From JBEIJQ01 sp040380145 (GTDB taxonomy: Bacteria; Bacteroidota; Bacteroidia; Chitinophagales; Saprospiraceae): 13,197 nt of DNA. The stretch spans positions 1-13,197 of the forward strand of contig JBEIJQ010000087.1 in the NCBI GenBank assembly GCA_040380145.1, written 5' to 3'. Of this stretch, positions 1 through 7,500 are shown one piece after another. Each line of letters opens with the position of its first letter. Positions within the stretch are counted from its first letter, which is position 1. Below the pieces are notes generated by a model. It was not told the origin of the DNA and searched no databases. It worked only from the letters and a program-made list of their open reading frames with translations. Made by a program: the position numbers and the translations under genes.

Positions 1-4
1 GATC

Positions 5-47
5 AAAAAGAGCCTAATGAGAATTTTGGGATTAATAGGCGCTTTTT
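5..47. terminator. probable terminator of a gene left of the window
   Basis: An A-rich arm (AAAAAG, one mismatch, GCCTA) pairs with TAGGC, one mismatch, CTTTTT across a loop of about 19 bases. The A tract on one side and T tract on the other fit a two-way intrinsic terminator. The long loop and single mismatch make it weaker than the other terminators in this window. Confidence 0.45.
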
Positions 48-201
48 CAAACACATTCCCGTTCGAAGCGAACCGATTAAAGTTCGCCCATCTAAGAAGA
101 GCTTCCGATTACAGTCGGGCGGGGCATCGATTTTTTTTTACAAAAAATTAAACCTTCCTAAAAAAAAGCGGTTAACCTGATATAAGTAAAAGTAATACTA
201 T

Positions 202-209
202 TATATTTG
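202..209 (+). promoter_or_regulatory. TAnnTTTG promoter -7 box (TATATTTG)
   Basis: TATATTTG matches the Bacteroidota -7 consensus TAnnTTTG exactly. No clear -33 TTG is seen at the usual distance. Transcription would start near 214-216 and run straight into the hairpin and T-run at 255-300. The product would therefore be a short RNA of about 85 bases or an attenuated leader of the amidohydrolase operon. Confidence 0.45.
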
Positions 210-254
210 CATCGATTACGATACAGACATCGCGCCCCGGCCGATCAACATATT

Positions 255-300
255 GGTTCATAGAAGTTCATCTCTTCAACTTCGAACCGCGTTTTTTTTT
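255..300 (+). terminator. intrinsic terminator or attenuator hairpin
   Basis: GGTTC (255-259) pairs with GAACC (284-288). After a three-base bulge, GAAGTT (263-268) pairs with AACTTC (278-283) across a nine-base loop. GCG and nine Ts (292-300) follow. An alternative pairing of GATCAA (243-248) with TTGGTT (253-258), with two G-U wobbles, would break the base of this stem. That is the arrangement expected of an attenuator, but it is inference. Confidence 0.6.
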
Positions 301-334
301 GAGTTTTCATGCGATAAGTAAGGTTGGTTTACAG

Positions 335-370
335 AAAGTGCCTCGACTCAGGGTCGGGGCATTTCTTTTT
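335..370 (+). terminator. second terminator-like hairpin upstream of the amidohydrolase gene
   Basis: AAA, TGCC, T and CGAC (335-347, one bulged G at 338) pair with GTCG, G, GGCA and TTT (353-364), with one G-U wobble and a five-base loop. CTTTTT follows. The hairpin ends 17 bases before the TATATTTG box of the first gene, so it probably insulates that gene from upstream transcription. Confidence 0.55.
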
Positions 371-386
371 GTCGGACGGGGCAGTG

Positions 387-394
387 TATATTTG
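387..394 (+). promoter_or_regulatory. TAnnTTTG promoter of the amidohydrolase operon
   Basis: TATATTTG matches TAnnTTTG exactly and ends four bases before the ATG at 399. With the usual short distance from -7 box to transcription start, the mRNA would begin at or within a base or two of the start codon, giving a leaderless or nearly leaderless transcript. A possible -33 element (TTG within TTTTTG, about 366-371) lies about 15 bases upstream, slightly short. Confidence 0.5.
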
Positions 395-398
395 GCGT

Positions 399-1598
399 AT
401 GATCAGCGCAGCATCCTTGCGGCGGCGGGCGGCCGACCAACACGCCGAGGTGGTGGCGTTGCGGCGCCATTTGCACGCCCATCCGGAACTTTCCTTTGAG
501 GAAGAACAGACGGCCCGGTTCGTTTCCGAGCAATTGCACTTGATCGGCATTCCCCATCGGCCGGGCGTGGCCGGTCACGGCATCGTCGCCCTGATCGAGG
601 GCAAGGATCCGGGGCACAACTGCGTCTGTTTGCGCGCCGACATGGATGCGCTGCCCATCCATGAAGCCAACGAAGTCCCCTATCGTTCCACACGGCCCGG
701 CGTGATGCACGCCTGCGGCCACGACGTGCACACGGCCAGTTTGCTGGGCGCGGCCCGCCTGCTCTGGGAAACCCGCAGCGAATGGAAGGGCTCCGTCAAA
801 TTCCTCTTCCAGCCCGCCGAGGAGAAACTGCCCGGCGGCGCTTCCCTGATGATTGGGGCCGGCGTATTGGAAAACCCGTCGCCGACGGCCATTTTCGGAC
901 AGCATGTGCACCCCTCGATGCGGGCCGGAAAAGTCGGTTTCCGCGCCGGGCCTTATATGGCTTCTGCCGACGAGATCTATGTGACCGTGCGCGGCAAGGG
1001 TGGCCACGGGGCCTTGCCCCACGAGGTCGTGGATCCGATCCTGGTGGCCTCGCACTTGGTGGTGGCCCTCCAGCAACTCGTCAGTCGCATGGCCGATCCT
1101 TTGATGCCCACGGTGCTGTCGTTCGGCCGCTTCATGGCGGAAGGGGCCACCAATGTGATCCCGAACGAGGTCCGCATGGAAGGTACTTTTCGGACCCTGG
1201 ACGAAAAATGGCGGGCAGAGGCGCACCGCAAGATGGTCCGATTGGCCGAAGGACTGTGCGAGGGATTCGGCGCCACCTGCGATTTTCGCATCGCCAAAGG
1301 GTATCCGGCCCTGCTCAACCACCCGGGGCTGACCGAGCGGGCCCGCCGCTGGGCGGAGGATTACCTCGGCCCCGAAAATGTCGAAGACCTGCCACTTCGG
1401 ATGACCGCCGAGGATTTCGCCTACTACTCGCAAGCGATGCCCGCCTGTTTTTACCGCCTCGGCACGGGCAATCCCGAGCGCGGACTGAGCAGCCCGGTAC
1501 ACACCGACCGCTTCGACATCGATGAATCCGCCCTCGAAGCTGGTGCGGGGCTGATGGCCTGGATGGCGATTTGTTCGGCCTCCGGCAACCGCGGTTAG
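399..1598 (+). CDS. M20 family metal-dependent amidohydrolase (N-acyl amino acid / hippurate hydrolase type)
   Basis: This 399-residue protein belongs to the M20D group of metallo-aminoacylases, cytosolic enzymes that remove acyl groups from N-acyl amino acids such as hippurate. Visible motifs: ADMD (80-83), HACGHD with a Cys and two His (104-109), QPAEE with the likely catalytic Glu (138-142), GQHVHP (167-172), the start of the lid/dimerisation domain at GKGGHGALPH (199-208), TAEDFAYY (336-343) and the closing metal-ligand region HTDRFDID (368-375). Length and motif order are normal and the gene looks intact. I chose the ATG at 399 because homologues begin close to this point and upstream codons would run through a terminator hairpin and promoter box. 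It is the first gene of a three-gene operon. The exact acyl group and amino acid cannot be read from the sequence. Confidence 0.9.
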   Translation: MISAASLRRRAADQHAEVVALRRHLHAHPELSFEEEQTARFVSEQLHLIGIPHRPGVAGHGIVALIEGKDPGHNCVCLRADMDALPIHEANEVPYRSTRPGVMHACGHDVHTASLLGAARLLWETRSEWKGSVKFLFQPAEEKLPGGASLMIGAGVLENPSPTAIFGQHVHPSMRAGKVGFRAGPYMASADEIYVTVRGKGGHGALPHEVVDPILVASHLVVALQQLVSRMADPLMPTVLSFGRFMAEGATNVIPNEVRMEGTFRTLDEKWRAEAHRKMVRLAEGLCEGFGATCDFRIAKGYPALLNHPGLTERARRWAEDYLGPENVEDLPLRMTAEDFAYYSQAMPACFYRLGTGNPERGLSSPVHTDRFDIDESALEAGAGLMAWMAICSASGNRG

Positions 1599-1639
1599 TC
1601 CGATTTGCCGGGCCCCGACAAACATTTTGGGGCCGAACG

Positions 1640-2206
1640 ATGTTTTATCAAATCATTTTACCCAACCCGGATCCGCAAATGGAGCCCACTTTTGACGAGG
1701 TATTTCCCCAGATCACCACACGCCAAGGGGACAACCTGAAGAAAATTTCGGACGAAAGACCCGTCCTGTTGGTCTTTCTGCGGCATTTCGGCTGCAATTT
1801 CTGTCGGGAGGCCATGGCCGACATCTGCAAGGCCCGGCCCAAGATCGAAGCCAACGGCACCTGCATCGTGCTCGTGCACATGTCGGACGAAGAGACGGCC
1901 GCCCGCTATTTCAAAAAGTACAAGATCGACGACATCGCCTCCGTTTCCGATCCCGAACTCCACCTGTACAAGGCTTTCGGATTGGCCCGGGGCACCATCA
2001 ACCAGATCATGGGTTTCCGGAGTTTCTTGCGCGGGTTCAAGACCATCGTCATCGACGGGCATGGCGCCGGGGCCGTGATCGGCGACGGATTGCAGATGCC
2101 AGGCGTGTTCATGATCTACAAGGGCGAGATCCGCGACAGTTACATCCACCAGAACACCTACGAGCGGCCGGATTACCTGCGCCTCTCGCAATGTTGTTCG
2201 TTCTGA
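1640..2206 (+). CDS. peroxiredoxin-like (AhpC/TSA, PRXL2/SelL-type) protein
   Basis: This 188-residue thioredoxin-fold protein looks cytosolic, with no signal peptide. The stretch PVLLVFLRHFGCNFC (41-55) is the first strand followed by a CxxC site with C52 and C55. That is the pattern of the AhpC-TSA_2 / peroxiredoxin-like 2 (SelL-like) family, whose members are thought to be thiol or peroxide redox enzymes. Further family features are the SDPELHLYKAFGLARG region (about 106-121) and a late strand and Gly turn ending in IYKGEIRDSY. The ATG at 1640 is preferred over an in-frame TTG at 1571 because the extra residues would overlap the preceding gene and look like read-through. A GGCCCC/GGGGCC dyad (1611-1634) sits in the 41-base gap just before the start and could form a hairpin in the mRNA. 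The C-terminus ends CCSF, an extra Cys pair of unknown use. The substrate is unknown. Confidence 0.8.
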   Translation: MFYQIILPNPDPQMEPTFDEVFPQITTRQGDNLKKISDERPVLLVFLRHFGCNFCREAMADICKARPKIEANGTCIVLVHMSDEETAARYFKKYKIDDIASVSDPELHLYKAFGLARGTINQIMGFRSFLRGFKTIVIDGHGAGAVIGDGLQMPGVFMIYKGEIRDSYIHQNTYERPDYLRLSQCCSF

Positions 2207-2865
2207 TGGAAGCCCCCAAGCCTTGGCGGTGGCGCTTGGCGCAGGCTCTGGAGATCCGCTGGTGGAAGCGCTACTTGTCGCCCAAGGATCCCGCGGAGTA
2301 CGCCGCTTGGAAAACGGCCTATTGGACGGATTTTTTGGAAAAAATCGGTCTGCCCGTACCTTCCGGCGCGCGCATCCTCGATGCGGGCTGCGGTCCGGCG
2401 GGTATTTTTTCGGTGCTGGAAAAAAACAACCGCACCGAGGCCTTGGATCCGCTGCTCGACGATTATGAGCGGGAGTTGCCCCATTTTTCCCGAAAAAAAT
2501 ATCCAGACATCCGTTTTTGGACACAGCCGCTGGAAACCTTTGCCCCGCAAAGGCCCTTCGATCGGGTGTTCTGCCTGAACGCGATCAACCATGTGTCCGA
2601 CTTGGAGCGCTGCCTCCGGGTGCTCGCCGAATGCACTGATCCGAACGGGGGGCTGTTGGTGCTCTCGACCGATACTCACCGCTGGCCCTTGGCGAAGTGG
2701 GTTTTCCGGCTGCTGCCGGGCGATGCCCTGCACCCGCACCAGCACAGCCTGGCGGATTACGAAGAGCTGCTGGCCCGTGCCGGATTGACTGTGCAAAAGA
2801 AAATCTTGCTCCAAAAAGAAACGATCTTCGAGTATTGGGCCCTGGTTTGTTCGCGTAGCCGCTGA
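2206..2865 (+). CDS. class I SAM-dependent methyltransferase, acceptor unknown
   Basis: This 219-residue protein has the Rossmann-fold methyltransferase signature. Motif I, ILDAGCGPAG, lies at 57-66. An acidic residue at the end of strand 2 (D81, in EALDP) would bind the ribose of SAM, and strand 4 with its loop (RVFCLNAINHVSD, about 120-132) resembles the motif IV region of the Methyltransf_11/25 type. The N-terminal 50 residues are rich in Trp and basic residues (WRWRLAQALEIRWWKRYL) and may bind the acceptor or a membrane surface. The start is set by a TGATG overlap: the stop codon of the peroxiredoxin-like gene shares its last A with this ATG, so the two are probably translationally coupled. 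The acceptor could be a small molecule, quinone-like lipid or sugar. The sequence does not tell. Confidence 0.8.
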   Translation: MEAPKPWRWRLAQALEIRWWKRYLSPKDPAEYAAWKTAYWTDFLEKIGLPVPSGARILDAGCGPAGIFSVLEKNNRTEALDPLLDDYERELPHFSRKKYPDIRFWTQPLETFAPQRPFDRVFCLNAINHVSDLERCLRVLAECTDPNGGLLVLSTDTHRWPLAKWVFRLLPGDALHPHQHSLADYEELLARAGLTVQKKILLQKETIFEYWALVCSRSR

Positions 2866-2904
2866 GCGATCGACGGAAGCCCGCAACCGCGACAACGGGA
2901 CAAA

Positions 2905-2944
2905 CAAAAAAGCCCCGGAAGGCATCTGCTTCCCGGGGCTTTTG
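2905..2944. terminator. two-way intrinsic terminator between convergent genes
   Basis: A seven-A run, an arm AGCCCCGG with AAGGCA, a tiny loop, then TGCTTCCCGGGGCT and a T run. The stem is about 14 bp with one A-C mismatch and one G-U wobble. The A and T tracts on opposite sides let it stop both the rightward methyltransferase operon and the leftward PorP/SprF-OmpA gene, whose stop codon lies at 2970. Confidence 0.85.
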
Positions 2945-2969
2945 CTTGGGGGCACAAGGCCCGAATGGC

Positions 2970-4505
2970 TTACTTGGATTCGGCCACGAAGATGTCCACG
3001 CGGCGGTTTTTGGCGCGTTCGGTCTCGTTGCCCTGCTTGTTGATCGGGTTTTCCTCGCCATGGGGGAGGATGATGATCTGGTCGGCGGGCACGCCCTTGG
3101 CGATGAGGTAGTTTTTGACCTCCACGGCACGGCGGATGGAGAGCGCGAAGTTGTACTCCGTGGAGCCTTCCAAACTGGCGTTGCCGTTGAGGTAGATCGC
3201 AAAGGACTGGTCTTCCTTGGCGCGGGCCAGGTAGGGGCTGATCGCCGCCAACGAGGCATTGGCCTTGGCATCGAGGTCGGATTTGCCGATCGCGAAATAG
3301 ACATCGCCCAACTTCTTGTACTTGAAGTTGCCGCCCACGGGCTGCTTGTTCTTGTCGATCAGATCGCGCAGTTCCTTGATTTCGCGTTCGCGCTGGGCCA
3401 TTTGGTCTTGGAGCTGCTTGATCTTTTCGGCATCGCCCTGCAGTTTGTCGATCTGTACATTCTGGAGGCTGTCGTTTTGGCGGAGCGAATCGAGGCCCTC
3501 TTGGACGTTGTTGAGACCCTGTTTGAGCATTTTCTGGGCTTGGGCCAAGGTGTCCACGCGTTTTTTCAGCGCTTCGAGGTCTTTGTTCTTGACCGGGAAG
3601 CGGTATCCGACGGTTATTTCGTGGCTCATGCCGAGGTTGGCGGCGTTTTGGCCGCCCGTTTCGATGGAGTATGCGATGGTGAACTTGTCGGAAAGGCGTA
3701 ACCCGGCGGTGGCGGCGATGACGCTGGCGTCGGCCAAGCGGTATCCTCCGCCCACGAAGAGCATGTCGCGCCAGCCGGCCAGCACATTGGCTTCCAGTTG
3801 GAAGGGCAATCCTTCCACATAGCGCATCAGCGCGATGGGCTCCACGGTGAAACCTTTGCCGGTCTCGCCGAACTGCAGTTTGTAGGATGCCATGCCGAGG
3901 TAGTGGCGGGCGAGGCGGTATTGCACATTTTCGGAAGACTGCTGGCGGAACACCACGCCGTTGCCGGCGATCTGGGGAATGGCCACGCCCACGGTCAGCC
4001 CTTTGTATTGGTATTGGAGACCGGCAGAAGCGTCCACATACATCTGGTTGGCGTTGTTGCCCAACAGGGCCACATCGTTGGGTTGGGCCACCGTCGCGTT
4101 GGCGAAGTCGATGCGCTTGTTGACGGCGCCCACAGAGATCCCCAGCGAAAGGCGATGGTCGCCCGCTTCGTTGAAGGGAAGATGGTACGCAAAAGAGGCC
4201 GATCCGCCCACATTGGTGAGGATGTGGGTCTCATCGGTGAAGAGCTGTCCGCCCACGCCGAAACGGGTGTCCTTGATGTTGGCGTCGGCGGTGAACACAT
4301 TGGTGACGGGTGCATCGGGCATCTTGTCCCACTGGCGCCGGTGGGTCACAAAGAAATTGGCGTAGGGCGTGGAGCCTGCCGCGGCTGGGTTGAGCAGGAA
4401 ACGGTTGTACAGATAGTGGTGCATCACCGGAAGCTGCTGGGCCTCTGCGTTCAGGGCCTTCATGGCCACGACCAACAGAAACATATAGCGGATAAGGGAT
4501 TTCAT
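2970..4505 (-). CDS. PorP/SprF-family T9SS outer-membrane protein fused to a coiled coil and OmpA-like domain
   Basis: This 511-residue protein begins with a signal peptide (about 1-22, ending AEAQQ). Residues 23-303 are a PorP/SprF-type outer-membrane barrel. It opens with the family hallmark of an early YLYNRFLLNPAAAGS stretch (31-45) and RRQWDKMP (56-63), then continues as alternating strands. Residues 306-386 are a charged, Gln- and Leu-rich helix that should form a coiled coil. Residues 399-508 are an OmpA C-terminal-like domain with SLEGSTEYNFALSIRRA (444-460) and a closing ERAKNRRVDIFV. Normal PorP/SprF proteins end after the barrel (about 300 residues), so this is a fusion: a barrel in the outer membrane, a periplasmic rod, and a wall-binding head. 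The usual m-DAP-binding Asp of OmpA (GHTD) is Ser444 here, while the paired Arg (R459) is kept. It lies 59 bases downstream of the type B sorting-domain gene with no terminator between, so it is probably its secretion or anchoring partner. Confidence 0.88.
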   Translation of the reverse strand: MKSLIRYMFLLVVAMKALNAEAQQLPVMHHYLYNRFLLNPAAAGSTPYANFFVTHRRQWDKMPDAPVTNVFTADANIKDTRFGVGGQLFTDETHILTNVGGSASFAYHLPFNEAGDHRLSLGISVGAVNKRIDFANATVAQPNDVALLGNNANQMYVDASAGLQYQYKGLTVGVAIPQIAGNGVVFRQQSSENVQYRLARHYLGMASYKLQFGETGKGFTVEPIALMRYVEGLPFQLEANVLAGWRDMLFVGGGYRLADASVIAATAGLRLSDKFTIAYSIETGGQNAANLGMSHEITVGYRFPVKNKDLEALKKRVDTLAQAQKMLKQGLNNVQEGLDSLRQNDSLQNVQIDKLQGDAEKIKQLQDQMAQREREIKELRDLIDKNKQPVGGNFKYKKLGDVYFAIGKSDLDAKANASLAAISPYLARAKEDQSFAIYLNGNASLEGSTEYNFALSIRRAVEVKNYLIAKGVPADQIIILPHGEENPINKQGNETERAKNRRVDIFVAESK

Positions 4506-4564
4506 GCTGCTTTTTTATAAGAGTAAAAATGAAAAAAGGGAAAAAAACCGCGTTCGACCGGGGA

Positions 4565-7500
4565 TCAACGCTTGATGGTCACCGCGCCCTTGTAGGTGCG
4601 GGCATCCGTTTCGATGATGTACCAGTAGGTGCCGTCGGGCAGGTTGCTGCCGTCGTTGGTGCCGTTCCAGTCGTTGTTGTAGTTACTGCTGGTAAACACG
4701 GAAGAGCCGCCGCGGGAATACACGGTGAGCGTGTAGCTGCCCACATATTGCAGGAAGTTGATCTGCCAGGTGTCGTTGACGCCGTCGCCGTTGGGGGTGA
4801 ACAGGTCGGCCACCTCGATGCTGGTGCGGTCGTTGACGGTCACGGTGACGCTGTCGGAGCCCGAACATCCGTCGGTGGTGCCGAACACCGTCAGGGTGTA
4901 AGTACCGGTGGCGGTGGCGGCGAAGATCGGGGTGGGCAGGACGGGGTTGTTGAGATTGCCGCCGGGCGACCAGGAATAGGTCGAGGCGCCGGTAGCCGAC
5001 AGGACGAGGGGATCGCCCACTTCGATGGTCTGGTCGTCTCCGGCCTCGACGACGGGCACGGGGTTGACGAGCAGGGTAGTGGTGGCGGGCAGGGCAGAGC
5101 AGTTGCCCACGCTGATGACCACGGTATAGTCCCCTTCGTTGGCTTCGCCCACCGCGGGGATGACCGCCTCGCGGTCGATGCTCGAGAATCCGTTGGGGCC
5201 GGTCCAAGCGTAGCTGGCGCCAAAGACCTGGATGGTAGAGACCGAGGCATCGGAGCCTTCACAGGCCGGGCCGTCGTTGAGGGCGATGCCGCCGCTGGGC
5301 ACGGAATTGACTTCCACCAGTGTGGCCACGGGCAACGAAACGCAGCCGGTGACGATGTCGGTCACCTGCAGCAGGTAAACGCCCTGGTTGTCGAGTTCGG
5401 AAACATTCGGCACTTGGGGGTCCTCCACATTGGAGGTCCAGCCGTTGGGGCCTTCCCAAGCGTAGGAAGTGCCGGCGCGGGCGGGCGCATCGAGCAGGAG
5501 CGTGTCGCCTTCGCAGAGCGGGCCGTTGTTGGTCACGGCGCCGATCACGGGCAGGGCGTTCACGGTGAGCACCACATCGGTGCCCGGGCTTTCGCAGCCG
5601 CGCACCTCGGCGACCACCGTGTAGGTGCCGGCCGTGGAGGTGCTGTAGGAATTGCCGGCGGCGAGGAGGGTCTGGGTCGCGTCGAACCAGTACAGGTCGC
5701 CCACGCCGTTGGCCGTGAGGGTGGCCGTTTCACCGGCGCAGACCGCCACATCGGAGGCCGTGGGGGCGGCGGGTTGTGCGTTGACGGTCAGCACGATGTC
5801 GGTGCGGGAAGATTCGCAGGAGCCGTTGAGCTCTGAAACGAAATAGACATACGTGCCGGCGGGCAAGGTGCCCACATTGAAGGTGGAGGTGCCGGTGGCC
5901 AGGGCGATGGTGGCCGTGGGGCTGTCCCACCAGCTCAGCACGCCGCCGTTGCCGATGGCTTCGAGGGAGATGTTTTCGTTTTCGCAGACCGTCACATCGG
6001 CGGCGGCGGGAGCGAGCGAAGCGGGGTTGACGGTGACGGTCACCGGCAGAGGAGCGCTTTCGCAGCCGTTGGGGTACAGGGCCGACACGAAATAGGTCGT
6101 GTTCACGGCCAATATCGGCGTGGTGAAGGTGCCGCCGGTGGCCAACAGGCCAGTGCCGTCGGGGCTGGAATACCAGTTGATCGCCGTGCTGCCGGGCGCG
6201 TTGGCGCTGAGCGAGGCCGTGCCGCCTGGGCAGGTGGTGGCGTTGCTCGCAGTGGGCTGGGGCACGATGTACAGGTTCAGATCGACCTGCGTGCGGGGGC
6301 TTTCGCAGCCTTGGGCGGAAAGGGTGGAGACCCAATAAGTGGTGGGGGCGTTGATGACGGGGGTGTTGAACACCGAACCGGTCAGCAGCGGCGAGCCGCC
6401 GGCGGCCACGCCGTACCAGTTGAAATTGATCCCGGCGCCCGTGGCGGTCAGGGAGGCTGGCTGGCCTGGACAAACCGAGTCAATGGCCACGGAGGGAGCG
6501 GCGGGCTGGGCATAAACGATCAGCGTCACCGGGTCGCGGTTGGATTCGCACTGGCCGTCGTAAGAGGAGGCATAATAGTTGTAGGCGCCGGGCGCGAGGG
6601 CTCCGGGGTTGAACAGGTTGCCGGTGGCGATCACGGTGCCGCCGGTGGGCTGGCCGTACCATTGGATCGTGGGATTGCCGAAGGCGGTGATCTCGATGGT
6701 CGTGTTTTCGCAGAACTCCACATCGGGCACCACGGGCGTGGGCGGGGGCGTGCCCACCGTGACCACCAAGGGGGTGAGCGCACCGCTGCACGAACCGGAA
6801 TTTTCACCGACATAATAAGTGGTGGAGGCCGCCAACACCGGAGTGGTGAAGCTCGGACCGGTGCCCACCAGCACGGTACCCGCGGCATCGCTGAACCATT
6901 CCAAGGTGCCACCGCCGACGGCCGTGGCCGTGAGAGTGGCGGTTCCGCCGTTGCAGACGGTCGCGTTGTTGGCCGTGGGCGCAGCCGGTGCGGGCAGCAC
7001 GTTGACCGTAACGATCTCGGAAAGACTCTCGCAGTTGCCGAACACCTCGGTCACAAAATAAGTGGTGGAACTGACCAACGGGGGCGTGGTGAAGATCGAG
7101 CCCTGGAAAACCGGCGGTTGGCCGATCACCGTGTACCAGTTGAACTGGCCCGAGGAGGGGCTCAAAGGCAGGTGGGAAGCCGTCAGCGTGGTGGTCTGGT
7201 TGGCGCAGATCGTGGTCTGACCGGTCACGCCGACCAAGTCGGCGGGTTCCCAGACCACGCTGACCGTCACGCCCCAAGGACCTTGCGTGAAGGTGAACGG
7301 GGTCGGCGTCAGCGGCAGGATGTTCTGGAAGTCGATCGTGAAGGTCTGGCTGCTCAAAAAGCTGTCGTCCTCACCGGTGCAGATGCCGAAAATCGGGTTG
7401 CAACAGTTGTCGAAATTGTTGTTGCCGCCGCAGTCCTCTTCCCAAGCCACAAAACTCAAGGCGACCTGTGTGCCGCAGAAGTTGTTGGCCGAGAACACGA

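Larger units (their letters stand above)
1..398. other. non-coding region with stacked hairpins and promoter boxes
   Basis: I see no convincing protein gene in these 398 bases; the short open frames here need TTG starts and run through hairpins. Seen in order: a terminator-like inverted repeat (5-47); two mutually exclusive small hairpins, GTTCG/CGAAC at 61-65 and 69-73 versus GCGAAC/GTTCGC at 68-73 and 82-87; a CCGA/TCGG dyad before a ten-T run near 130-139; a TATATTTG box (202-209); a strong hairpin plus nine Ts (255-300); a second hairpin plus T-rich tail (335-370); and another TATATTTG box (387-394) directly before the first gene. This density suggests a short RNA or leader control, but its identity is unknown. 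Confidence 0.6.

Noticed and set aside
5..398. tRNA, 6S RNA or SRP RNA in the first gap
   Set aside because: I could not find a cloverleaf, the SRP GGAAG/GCAGCC core or a 6S-like long rod; only simple hairpins are visible.
299..499. Short rightward open frame before the amidohydrolase
   Set aside because: It needs a TTG start, runs through a terminator hairpin and overlaps the real gene in another frame.
348..1625. Leftward open frame (425 residues) opposite the amidohydrolase
   Set aside because: The plus strand has all the M20 motifs in order; the minus frame has none and runs through the promoter and hairpin.
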